DNA of 64,000 nucleotides from Dyadobacter tibetensis Y620-1 (GTDB taxonomy: Bacteria > Bacteroidota > Bacteroidia > Cytophagales > Spirosomataceae). A program made the translations under genes and the position numbers. The DNA lies in assembly GCF_000566685.1 (NCBI RefSeq), contig NZ_AZQN01000006.1, forward strand, positions 1 to 64,000. The letters run 5' to 3'. Of this stretch, positions 44,479 through 53,100 are shown one piece after another (within the stretch, counting starts at the first letter, position 1; every line of letters begins with the position of its first letter). Below the pieces are notes generated by a model. It saw nothing but the letters and a program-made list of their open reading frames with translations, did no database searches and was not told the origin of the DNA.

Positions 44479-45369
44479 ATGAAAGTGATCCCCTTTACGA
44501 TACCAGTCGTTCAGGACCAGTGTTTAGTGGTCCAGGAGAGAACATTGAATCATTACTACCCGCATTTGCATCGTCACCAGGAGGTTCAGCTGGAATATGT
44601 TGTGGAGGGCAGTGGTATTCTTATTGTAGGAAATTATATGCAGCGGTTTCAGTCGGGGGATATTTATTTAATTGGTGCCAATCAGGCCCATATTTTTAAG
44701 AGTGACCCCATTTATTTCGCACCCGAATCTGAGTTAAGAACTAAATCTGTCTCCATTTTCTTTAATTTGAAATATCTTCAGGAGTCCTTACTTCTGTTGC
44801 CTGAATTACAACACCTGGCCAGATTTATAGTGGCTCACCAGAATGGGTGTCAGGTGCCAGAGACTCATGCCAATCATATGAGCGGATTGGTTTTAACTCT
44901 GGCAAAAGCTAGAGGCAGTCTTCTGATCTCCTCCTTTATTGAGCTTTTACAGTCTTTTACCGAAATTCCCCATTTGAAACCCCTTTCTACCAATGTGGGA
45001 GAACAACTGCTTAGTGAAGTTGAAGGTAATAGAATGGATCGAATTTTTCAATATCTCGTGAGCCATCATCAAAAGCATATTTCTCTCGCAGAGATCGCCA
45101 ATGAAGCCAATCTTTCACCGCAGGCCTTCTGTCGTTATTTTAAGAAACATACCGGTAAAACCTTTGTGGCATTTCTTAACGAAATCAGAGTTAATGAAGC
45201 TTGTAAACTTATTCTATCTGGAAAGCTTGAGACCCTGGCGGAAGTGGCTTTTGCTTCAGGCTTTGAGAATGTTACCAATTTTAATCGCGTGTTCCGAAAG
45301 GTTACGGGCAAGGCTCCCGGCACTTACCGAAGGTCATTTCGACACCTGGTAACATCAACACCAGACTAA
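44479..45369 (+). CDS. AraC family transcriptional regulator with cupin sensor
   Basis: This 296-residue protein has an N-terminal cupin domain (LNHYYPHLHRHQEVQLEYV, then QSGDIYLIGANQAHIF) and a C-terminal AraC domain with two helix-turn-helix units (SLAEIANEANLSPQAFCRYF and LAEVAFASGFENVTNFNRVF). It is closely similar to the regulator at 19350. It lies directly behind the second SusCD operon in the same direction but beyond a terminator, and is the best candidate for its regulator. An inducing sugar is likely but unknown. Confidence 0.9.
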   Translation: MKVIPFTIPVVQDQCLVVQERTLNHYYPHLHRHQEVQLEYVVEGSGILIVGNYMQRFQSGDIYLIGANQAHIFKSDPIYFAPESELRTKSVSIFFNLKYLQESLLLLPELQHLARFIVAHQNGCQVPETHANHMSGLVLTLAKARGSLLISSFIELLQSFTEIPHLKPLSTNVGEQLLSEVEGNRMDRIFQYLVSHHQKHISLAEIANEANLSPQAFCRYFKKHTGKTFVAFLNEIRVNEACKLILSGKLETLAEVAFASGFENVTNFNRVFRKVTGKAPGTYRRSFRHLVTSTPD

Positions 45370-45438
45370 GAGAGAAACGTAGAAGGTATATGGGCGGGGA
45401 GGGGGCCCTTACAATTCCGAACTGTCTGGGCGAAGCCA

Positions 45439-45894
45439 CTACGGGTCCGTCTTGGAAGAAACGTCGATTTTGATTACTCTGCCTTGTTTTTGAGCCATGG
45501 AGTCCATGACTGCCCCAATAACCATTCCCGTGATCACGCCCCCGATCACCGCGTAAACGCCAAAGTGAAACTGAAATAAGGTGCCAGCAAAAAGCCCCCA
45601 AATCATTCCATAACCCATGAAATAACCTTCTGGTATCAAGGAATGTTCTATCCTCAAAAATTTTTCAAATTCGGCAAGCTCTTTTCTGAAGAATTTTTTT
45701 CGATCCCCGGTTTCAGTATAAAATGCCAATCCATTCAGTTTCTCTTCTATAGACTGAATTTGAGTAGTGGTCAAATTTCGATTTTCTAAGGCAGACAATA
45801 GCCCAATGAATTTATTATAGACTTTAAGCTCAGATTTCTCAGATGAAGCATTCTTTAGATTCAGGATCATATTTAATGACTCTTTAATATTCAT
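45439..45894 (-). CDS. Small membrane protein of unknown function
   Basis: I do not recognise this 151-residue protein. The first 95 residues are charged and helical with coiled-coil character (TTTQIQSIEEKLNGLAF). About 98-136 form a Gly-rich hydrophobic hairpin of one or two membrane segments (GYGMIWGLFAGTLFQF, then VIGGVITGMVIGAVMDSMA), followed by a short basic tail. It stands alone between AraC and aminopeptidase P. Confidence 0.7.
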   Translation of the reverse strand: MNIKESLNMILNLKNASSEKSELKVYNKFIGLLSALENRNLTTTQIQSIEEKLNGLAFYTETGDRKKFFRKELAEFEKFLRIEHSLIPEGYFMGYGMIWGLFAGTLFQFHFGVYAVIGGVITGMVIGAVMDSMAQKQGRVIKIDVSSKTDP

Positions 45895-46220
45895 GGGCTT
45901 CCCTTTAATTTATTGAGTGTCTATTCATAATTTTATGGTTTTTCTATTCCAGATACACGGATTCGTATACAATTAGGGCAATTTTTTTTATAAAACCTCT
46001 TGGCTCGTTTATGATGGGTCGTTGTATCTTATCATTGTCCATATTAAATGCTCTTCCTGAGCTACTTTTAGTAGACCTGTAAGGGTCAGCATGACAAAAG
46101 AGAGGCTATGCAAAAAAAAATGTCTTGGTCACCAAAAAGGACATGCGATTCAGCGGTGAGCAACAGAATTTCGTTTAACTTGGGGGCCTTTATTTGAACC
46201 TTACAAATGACTATCTAGCT
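45895..46220. other. Divergent intergenic region without a gene
   Basis: About 326 bases hold the upstream regions of the membrane-protein gene and aminopeptidase P. No coding sequence, RNA gene or strong hairpin is seen. Confidence 0.5.
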
Positions 46221-47603
46221 ATGTTTTCCAAACAAACCTATATACACAGACGCCAAACCCTTAAAGAGAAAATGGGGAACGGACTCTTGCTATTTCTAGG
46301 CAATGAGGATAGTGGTATGAATTACCGCGACAATATTTATCCCTTTCGTCAGGACAGTTCTTTCCTGTACTTTTTTGGCTTGGATGCCCCCAATCTCAAT
46401 GCCATCGTGGATGTGGATAGCGACTTGACTATTATTTTTGGTGATGAGCTCACCCTCGACGATATCGTATGGACAGGCCCTAAAACCTCCTTGCAGGACC
46501 AGGCTGGGGAGGTGGGTATTTCTGAGGTTCGACCTGCCAGAGCCTTTTATAAGTATGTCGAAAAAGCCATTCATAGTGGGCAGACGATCCATTTTCTGCC
46601 TCCCTACCGGGCCGAACATACGCTGAGACTTCAGGCGTTACTGGGGATGGCAGTGCCTGAAATCCCTACCCGTGCTTCAGCCGATTTTATTCGTGCTATA
46701 GTCTCCATGCGAGCCTATAAGTCGGAGGAAGAGGTGGCTGAAATAGAAAAGGCTGTGAATACTTCCGTTGATATGCATCTGCATTTTATGCGGGAGCTAC
46801 GTCCGGGAATGACTGAACTCACCATGGCCGGACAACTTCAAGCCCTAGCCATCGCAGGTGGGGGAAATGTCTCTTATCCCGTTATTCTGACCGTAAATGG
46901 GGAGATACTGCATACCCATGCCCGTGATTTGCCGGTTCAGGAGGGGCAACTGGCCCTCTGTGATGCCGGTGCCGAAACGGCCATGCGCTACTGTGGCGAT
47001 CTCACCCGAACCATTCCGGTAGGAAAACAGTTTACCAGCATTCAAAAAGAAATGTATCAGATCGTTCTGGAGGCTCAAATGACCGCCATACAGGCCTGCA
47101 AACCTGGGGTTTTGTTTAAAGACATCCATGCTTTGGCCAGTTTGAAACTCTTGGAAGGCTTAAAAGGACAAGGGATTCTGAAAGGTGATATGCAGGAGGC
47201 CTTGGCTGCTGATGTGCATACCCTGTTTTTCCAATGTGGATTGGGCCATATGATGGGTATGGACGTGCATGACATGGAGAACCTTGGAGAGCAACTCGTA
47301 GGTTATGGCGATAACCTTCAAAAGGGTACCGCCTTTGGCTGGAAATCTCTCCGACTTGGTCGTGTTCTAGAGCCAGGTTTTGTGGTAACGGTAGAGCCAG
47401 GCCTCTATTTTATTCCTACCCAAATCGACCAGTGGAAGGCTGAAAACAAACTAGCGGCATTTGTAAATTATACAGAACTCGAAAAATATAGAGACTTTTC
47501 AGGAATAAGAATCGAAGATGATCTGCTGATCACGGAAACGGGAAATCGAGTACTTGGAAAGCCCTTACCCAAAACCATTTCAGAAATTGAAGCACTTAGA
47601 TAA
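46221..47603 (+). CDS. Aminopeptidase P family protein (M24B)
   Basis: This is a two-domain M24B metallopeptidase of about 460 residues; the ATG at 46221 is preferred over an upstream TTG at 46194. The N-terminal domain (MNYRDNIYPFRQDSSFLYFF) is that of Xaa-Pro aminopeptidases. The C-terminal pita-bread domain has all five dimetal ligands: Asp248 (CDAGAE), Asp260 (CGDLTR), His343 (GLGHMMGMDVHD), Glu392 (VTVEPGLYF) and Glu432 (IRIEDD). It removes N-terminal residues before proline from peptides in the cytoplasm and is probably a general peptide-use enzyme. Confidence 0.93.
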   Translation: MFSKQTYIHRRQTLKEKMGNGLLLFLGNEDSGMNYRDNIYPFRQDSSFLYFFGLDAPNLNAIVDVDSDLTIIFGDELTLDDIVWTGPKTSLQDQAGEVGISEVRPARAFYKYVEKAIHSGQTIHFLPPYRAEHTLRLQALLGMAVPEIPTRASADFIRAIVSMRAYKSEEEVAEIEKAVNTSVDMHLHFMRELRPGMTELTMAGQLQALAIAGGGNVSYPVILTVNGEILHTHARDLPVQEGQLALCDAGAETAMRYCGDLTRTIPVGKQFTSIQKEMYQIVLEAQMTAIQACKPGVLFKDIHALASLKLLEGLKGQGILKGDMQEALAADVHTLFFQCGLGHMMGMDVHDMENLGEQLVGYGDNLQKGTAFGWKSLRLGRVLEPGFVVTVEPGLYFIPTQIDQWKAENKLAAFVNYTELEKYRDFSGIRIEDDLLITETGNRVLGKPLPKTISEIEALR

Positions 47604-47730
47604 GTAATAGTTTTGTTAGCAAATTATGTTTTGTTTTTTATCATTTTATTTAGGTTGACTAAGAATTAATCGCATGTTAATTTGAATATTGCAAAATATA
47701 ATTTTATTTAAAGTCTGTATTGATTAAATT

Positions 47731-47777
47731 TATCCTACTCACTCTAGAATATTTCCTGAGTGGGTAGGATATTTTTT
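47731..47777 (+). terminator. Strong terminator or attenuator just before the Hcp-like gene
   Basis: A 14-bp stem (47731-47744 with 47758-47771, one G-T pair) with a 13-base loop is followed by a TTTTTT run. It lies 128 bases after the aminopeptidase stop but its T run ends only about 20 bases before the Hcp-like ATG. It may end the aminopeptidase message, or act as an attenuator in the leader of the next gene. Confidence 0.8.
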
Positions 47778-47796
47778 ATTAAACCATATAGAATTT

Positions 47797-48327
47797 ATGA
47801 AGCAACCCTACAAGTACTTTCTCCTCCTGGCACTTATTTTGACATGTTCAACGAGTTACGCACAGGGCATTTATCTGCATATTAGAGATATTACAACAGG
47901 ATCAGGGCTAACTGGGCCACATGCCGACGAAGTCAAACTAACTAGTGCCCAGATGGGTATGGAAAGGCAAATTGAATCAAGTGCTGGGGGGCCGAGAGAG
48001 GCTTCTAAACTAACCATTTCGGAATATAGCCTGACCAAGGATCTGGATATCAGTTCCACGAAGATCATGAACTCCTTAGCTTTGGGTATGATCATTCCCA
48101 GAGCATTTATCCGATATTATAATGGCGAAGATAGAAAGGTCTCGGAAGTTGAACTAGAGGATGTACTTATTGCTAGTTATTCAGCTAGCTCTGCTGAGTG
48201 TGGTGGAGGTTGTCCCATGATGTCTGAAAGCTTTTCGCTGAACTTTGCGAAAATCAAGACTACCCATAATATGGACAATAGAGTTGAACAGGTATTTACT
48301 TGGAATTTGGAAACTAATACACCTTGA
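47797..48327 (+). CDS. Hcp-like (T6SS tube family) protein with signal peptide
   Basis: This 176-residue protein has a clear Sec signal peptide (YFLLLALILTCSTSYAQ) in front of an Hcp-fold domain. The match to Hcp1 is seen in KLTISEYSLTKDLDISSTK, then RAFIRYYNGEDRKVSEVELEDVLIASYS, then the FSLNFAKI strand and the FTWNLETN end. Canonical Hcp forms the cytoplasmic tube of type VI secretion and has no signal peptide, and no other T6SS gene is in the window. The gene for a T9SS-tailed protein follows after 11 bases. Extracellular or periplasmic ring formation is an inference; the function is not known. Confidence 0.8.
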   Translation: MKQPYKYFLLLALILTCSTSYAQGIYLHIRDITTGSGLTGPHADEVKLTSAQMGMERQIESSAGGPREASKLTISEYSLTKDLDISSTKIMNSLALGMIIPRAFIRYYNGEDRKVSEVELEDVLIASYSASSAECGGGCPMMSESFSLNFAKIKTTHNMDNRVEQVFTWNLETNTP

Positions 48328-48338
48328 TAATCGTACCT

Positions 48339-49169
48339 ATGAACTCAATTTCTTCAATCATTTTTTGTAGCCTGAGTTTTATTTGGTCTGAGACGAGTGG
48401 TCAGGTATTATCTTCTACAAATCAGAATATCCAACAGCCTTATAAGTCTGGGCATCAGCTACGGGCGGAGGAACTGGTACGACGAACGGACCCCGATTAT
48501 TATAAAAAACAGTTGGCGTTAACCTATAGTCCACCACATTCTAACCTACGTACCCAAGCCGACTGTGGAAACGATTACCTTTGCAATAATGCCTTGCCGG
48601 TAACTCTGGTTCGGATTGAAGCCGAACGAAAAGAGGTAGATCAGGTGGAGGTGACCTGGGAAACGGCCAGCGAGACCAACAACCAAGGCTTCGAAGTGGA
48701 ACGTTCTTTTACGGGAATTAACGATTTTGAAAAAGTAGGCTATATCGATGGTGCAGGGAATAGCTCAAGGTCAAAAGAGTATCGATTTTTAGATCACAAC
48801 AGCCACGCCGGCTGGAGTTATTACCGTCTGAATCAGCTCGATTGGGATGGGACGCATGTCTATTCTCGTATCGTGGCTGTAAAGGGTTATGAGGTACCTT
48901 TTACAATCACGGTGTCGCCCAATCCCAGTACGCAGCAAAATATCGTTTTTGCCCTCGATGGTATTGGTGCCAATGGTAATAATGGTAATGTAGAACTTCA
49001 TATTTATAATCAAGCTGGCCAAATACTTTTTCAGCAGTCAGATCCTGAACTGGATGCGCAGCAGCACATCGTTGGTAGTATGTTGCCACATTTGGAAATG
49101 GGTCGATATTATTTTAAAGTGCTCGCTGGATCACAGTCTGGTGTTGCGCCCTTTGTGATTGTACCATAG
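48339..49169 (+). CDS. Secreted protein with T9SS sorting domain
   Basis: From the ATG at 48339 (MNSISSIIFCSLSFI) this is 276 residues with a signal peptide, a low-complexity middle, and a fibronectin-like segment (LPVTLVRIEAERKEVDQVEV to YYRLNQLDWDGTHVYSRIV) that often precedes the T9SS tail. The C-terminal type A sorting domain (VSPNPSTQQNIVFALDG to GRYYFKVLAG) marks export through T9SS. No catalytic domain is visible, so it may be an adaptor or structural surface protein. It starts 11 bases after the Hcp-like gene, suggesting joint expression. Confidence 0.85.
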   Translation: MNSISSIIFCSLSFIWSETSGQVLSSTNQNIQQPYKSGHQLRAEELVRRTDPDYYKKQLALTYSPPHSNLRTQADCGNDYLCNNALPVTLVRIEAERKEVDQVEVTWETASETNNQGFEVERSFTGINDFEKVGYIDGAGNSSRSKEYRFLDHNSHAGWSYYRLNQLDWDGTHVYSRIVAVKGYEVPFTITVSPNPSTQQNIVFALDGIGANGNNGNVELHIYNQAGQILFQQSDPELDAQQHIVGSMLPHLEMGRYYFKVLAGSQSGVAPFVIVP

Positions 49170-49197
49170 GCTTAACAGCTCCAAACCTGTATCCAAC

Positions 49198-49233
49198 AAA
49201 CTGGGCCCTTACAAATCGGTAAGTGCCCAGTTT
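49198..49233. terminator. Bidirectional terminator hairpin
   Basis: AAACTGGGC-c-CTTAC pairs with GTAAG-t-GCCCAGTTT (14 pairs, one mismatch) over a six-base loop, followed by TATTATTTT on the plus side. It lies between the convergent T9SS-protein and DinB genes. Confidence 0.8.
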
Positions 49234-49239
49234 ATTATT

Positions 49240-49752
49240 TTAACGAGGCCTTTCCCAAAAAGCCGGAGGCTCTACTCCCAAGGCACGCAGGTATACATAA
49301 GCCTGCGCACGATGGTGTATTTCGTTATCTATAAAGTAAAGAAGACTACTATAAATGGGAGCCTCATACATCCCGAAGGCCGCTTCATGCTCCTGAAATC
49401 TCTCTAGTGTAATCAGGGGGAAGAATTTATTGATCTCTTCGGTGTCTGCATCCCACAGTGCCAGTAGTCCGGCCTTGGTGGCCGGAGGAGCCGGGTGCCC
49501 ATTCATATCGGGCCCCGACCAGTCGCCGGTAGCCATTCCCCGAACCCCCGCTCCGGCAATGTCTATGAGCTCCATACAAAGCTGTGCAAAGGGACGCATG
49601 CCACCTATGCTGAATTCATAGAACTCTTTTTCTGGAAAGATTTCTATTGCCCGCCGTGTAAGGCTACGGTGGCCCTGCCAATGGGTCAGCATCTGTATAG
49701 GGCTTATTAAAACTGCTTCTTCGGTGGGGGCAGATTTCTGATTTGTTTCCAT
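49240..49752 (-). CDS. DinB-fold metal-binding protein
   Basis: This 170-residue four-helix protein of the DinB/YfiT group has metal-ligand-type His residues in HWQGHR near residue 24 and in EIHHRAQAYVYLRALG near residue 145. Members bind a divalent metal; some are thiol transferases and many have no known activity. It stands alone behind a shared terminator. Confidence 0.85.
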   Translation of the reverse strand: METNQKSAPTEEAVLISPIQMLTHWQGHRSLTRRAIEIFPEKEFYEFSIGGMRPFAQLCMELIDIAGAGVRGMATGDWSGPDMNGHPAPPATKAGLLALWDADTEEINKFFPLITLERFQEHEAAFGMYEAPIYSSLLYFIDNEIHHRAQAYVYLRALGVEPPAFWERPR

Positions 49753-49824
49753 TTCTTTCTCTGGTTTAAGGTAAAGTAATTGATTCCTGATACAAAGAAA
49801 ACGGTGGCCAGTGACAGCAGTATG

Positions 49825-51007
49825 TCAGTAGGTTTGCAACTCAAAATTTTTTAAGAATTCAATTAAACCAATTGCTTCCATTTGATTTGATAAAGGGAAT
49901 CGGTCAGTGCCTGTGTATATGATAAATTTGTTTGTGGCTTTAATGTCCTCGCAGGCCCTAAGGAATCCAGCTGGAACCTTAGGTGCACTGGTTCTCTTAA
50001 TTTCAATAGCATATCGGATCATGGAGCGTTCAAATATTAGATCAATTTCAGTTTGTTCTGCACTTCTATAATAACTCGCCGTCCATTGGTCCGATATATT
50101 GCTCAAAATACTTTCAATTACGAAGCCTTCCCAAGAAGCACCTATTACGGGATGGCCCAATAAATCTTCGAATTCCGGAATGGAAAGCAACCGATGCAAC
50201 AGGCCCGTGTCTCGTATATATATCTTTGGGGATTTGATTAGTCGTTTCTTTGTATTACCAGACCAAGGCTGTACCTGACGAACCCTATACAGGTCTGTCA
50301 GGATATCTAGATAATGGCGTATGGTTGTATGTGATACTTCTAGGCTCTTAGCCAAGGACGACATATTGATTTGTTGTCCGTGATAGTGCGCTAACATGCT
50401 CCAAAACCTGCGCATCCGTAAGTTGGAAACGTTAATCCCAAGCTTAGGGATGTCTCTTTCCACATAGGTCGCGATAAAGTCTGAACGCCATTGCCAACTT
50501 TCTTGGTCATCATGTGCCAAATAACTATCAGGAAAGCCTCCTCTGAGCCATAACCGTTCTATTTTAAAATCAATTGGATTGTCCGTGTATACTTCGGAGG
50601 CTAGAAAGGGTGTTAATTCTAAATAACGAATTCGACCTGCCCATGTTTCTGAGCTTTGTTGTAATAAATCTCTAGAAGCAGACCCCAATAGTAAGAATTG
50701 GGCCGACTTTTCACCTGTCCTTTTTCGTTTGTCGATTATGCCTCGTAAAGTTTTAAATATTTCTGGCTTGAGCTGTACTTCACCAATGATGATTAGGTGG
50801 TTTCTACATTGCGCAAAGTATACCTCCGAATCGCTTAACTTCGCCAGGTCCGACTCCAGTTCTAGATCTATAAAAGGTTTGTCAATGTATTCTGAGGATA
50901 AAGTCAGTGCCAGAGTAGTTTTGCCTACCTGTCTAGGACCTAGTAAGCTACCGATGGCATGCTTTCCAGTGCTCTTACCAAGGGGATAATAATTATCTTT
51001 CGATCAT
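49825..51007 (-). pseudogene. AAA ATPase with DUF4143 domain, frameshifted at the start
   Basis: The C-terminal part, from 50688 down, is an intact DUF4143 region of 287 residues with a winged-helix-like segment. The reading frame stays open upstream to 51003 and encodes the AAA core with Walker A LLGPRQVGKTTLAL, but contains no usable start. The only good start, an ATG at 51005-51007 (MIER), is one base out of frame and hits a stop after four codons. Skipping one base would join MIER to NYYPLGKSTGKHAIG. The Walker B segment reads LIIIGEVQ where the family has DEVQ, so the catalytic-site Asp is lost. Both defects point to a decayed gene. Start at a rare codon or frameshifting cannot be excluded. 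Confidence 0.75.
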
Positions 51008-51051
51008 TTTTTTATTCTACTATTGAATCCTAAAGTACAAATATCATTAAA

Positions 51052-51094
51052 AAATCTTGTAATTTGAAAGTGTAAGTTTCAAATTACAAGATTT
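51052..51094. repeat. Perfect 18-bp inverted repeat
   Basis: AAATCTTGTAATTTGAAA is followed after seven bases by its exact reverse complement. It lies in the divergent region between the decayed ATPase gene (45 bases upstream of its ATG) and the amidohydrolase gene. It could be an operator for a dimeric regulator, a terminator-like hairpin, or a remnant of a mobile segment. Confidence 0.85.
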
Positions 51095-51255
51095 CAGGGT
51101 TTTCCCTGTTCTGCAAATCCGTCGTTATAGGAGGAGTGGAGGGATCACTGGTAGGATTCTGTTAACATGGTGCCTGCCTTACGTTTTAGGACGGGATTTT
51201 CAGATCTACTAAAAGTGTGTATTTTTACTGATCCCAAATCTTTTATTTTCTTTGC

Positions 51256-52899
51256 ATGAAATCTATTCCCTTTTTAAACTGGACCCTATTTCTAGGATTG
51301 ACCCTCAATCTGGCTTGTAATTCCAAACAAAAGGCCGATCTGATCGTTCACCATGCCATGCTGTACACAGTAGATTCCGTTTTTACGACGGCAGAGGCCA
51401 TGGCCATTCGGGATGGGAAAGTGATAGCCATCGGTAGTAACGATGAAATTCTAAAAAATTATGAGTCTCAAGAAACGGTAGATGCAGAGGGGAAGGCGAT
51501 ATTGCCAGGATTTATAGATGCACATTGCCATTTTACGGGCTATGCCACCGATATGTGGAAATGCGAGCTAACAGGCACTACGTCCTACGAAGAAGTATTG
51601 CAGAAAATGAAGGCTTATTCCCAGTCAGCGCCCATGGAATGGTTGTTCGGAAGAGGATGGGACCAGAACGACTGGGAAAACAAGTCTTTTCCTACTAAAA
51701 GAGAACTCGATGAAATGTTCCCCGACAGACCTGTTTTTCTAACCCGTATAGACGGACATGCCGCCCTGGCCAATCAGGTAGCCCTCGATCGGGCAGGAAT
51801 AACGGCTGCCACCCAAATTGTAGGGGGGCGTATAGAATTGAAAAATGGAAAGCCTACCGGATTACTAATCGATAATGCCATGGGCTTGGTGGAGATCCAT
51901 ATTCCCCCATTATCCGACTCATTGACCACGGCCTACTACCTCAAGGCCCAGGAGTATTGTTTTCAACAAGGCCTTACAGGTGTGCACGATTGCGGGGTGA
52001 GTGAGCATACGGTTGAACTTGTTGATGCCAGCCAGAAAGCGGGAAAGCTAAAAATGAAAGTCTTCGCCTTACTGAACGATACGAAGGACTATTACGAGCG
52101 CTGGATTAAAAAAGGACCATATAAAACGGATCTTCTCCATGTAGGTGGGTTCAAAGTATATGCCGATGGAGCGCTGGGCAGCCGTGGCGCGAGCCTGCTG
52201 CATGATTATTCTGATAAATCGGGCTGGAAAGGATTTCTATTGAGCAATCCTGCACATTTCGACAGCCTCGCTCAAATGTTGGTAAAAAGTAATCTTCAGA
52301 TGTGTACCCATGCCATAGGAGACAGTGGTAACAGGCAGATATTAAAGGCATATGCCAAGGTTTTAAAGCCTGGCAACGACCGTCGTTGGCGTATTGAACA
52401 TGCTCAGGTGGTGAATGAAAACGATTTTCATTTTTTCAAAGACTATAACATTATTCCGTCCGTACAGCCAACCCATGCTACGAGTGATATGTATTGGGCT
52501 GAGGATAGATTGGGAACAGAGCGAGTGAAAGGGGCCTATGCCTTTAAGCGGCTGCTAGGTGCCAATGGTTGGATTCCACTTGGCACGGATTTTCCTGTAG
52601 AGTATATTTCTCCCTTCAAAACTTTCTATGCTGCCACCGCTCGTCAGGATGCTGCGGGTTTTCCGGCAGGAGGATTCCAGTACGACCAGGCCCTGAGCCG
52701 AGAGGAAACGCTGCGTGGCATGACCATATGGGCCGCCAAAGCGGCCTTTGAGGAGAAGGAAAAGGGTAGTCTGGAAGTAGGAAAATCGGCGGACTTTATA
52801 TTGCTCGATACCAATCCTATGGAGGCCGAACTCAGACAGGTGTTGTCTACCAAAGTACTTGCCACCTATATCAACGGTGAAAAGGTGTTTGGACGGTAA
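51256..52899 (+). CDS. Amidohydrolase (YtcJ-like, amidohydrolase_3 family) lipoprotein
   Basis: This 547-residue protein has a lipoprotein-type signal (LNLAC, Cys21) followed by a metal-dependent amidohydrolase. The beta-strand-1 metal motif is GFIDAHCHF, later His ligands appear in CTHAIGDSGN and RIEHAQVV, and the C-terminal Asp region is GTDFPVE. YtcJ-type enzymes hydrolyse N-substituted formamides or related amides; the true substrate is unknown. Export as a lipoprotein is unusual for amidohydrolases generally but common in Bacteroidota members. Confidence 0.88.
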   Translation: MKSIPFLNWTLFLGLTLNLACNSKQKADLIVHHAMLYTVDSVFTTAEAMAIRDGKVIAIGSNDEILKNYESQETVDAEGKAILPGFIDAHCHFTGYATDMWKCELTGTTSYEEVLQKMKAYSQSAPMEWLFGRGWDQNDWENKSFPTKRELDEMFPDRPVFLTRIDGHAALANQVALDRAGITAATQIVGGRIELKNGKPTGLLIDNAMGLVEIHIPPLSDSLTTAYYLKAQEYCFQQGLTGVHDCGVSEHTVELVDASQKAGKLKMKVFALLNDTKDYYERWIKKGPYKTDLLHVGGFKVYADGALGSRGASLLHDYSDKSGWKGFLLSNPAHFDSLAQMLVKSNLQMCTHAIGDSGNRQILKAYAKVLKPGNDRRWRIEHAQVVNENDFHFFKDYNIIPSVQPTHATSDMYWAEDRLGTERVKGAYAFKRLLGANGWIPLGTDFPVEYISPFKTFYAATARQDAAGFPAGGFQYDQALSREETLRGMTIWAAKAAFEEKEKGSLEVGKSADFILLDTNPMEAELRQVLSTKVLATYINGEKVFGR

Positions 52900-53100
52900 G
52901 TGGGGGTGACTTTGTTTTTACCTCTTGCTAGATCAGGCCGAGAATAAGGGAGTACTAGCATTGTTGATATCAAGATAACCTATGATAGATATAAACTTTT
53001 TACAAAAGTCTATATCTATTTTCAGATAGATTAAAGCGTTTTTGGACTTATTCGTATTATATGATTATGGTACCTGAGAATATTCCTAAACACTTGATAC

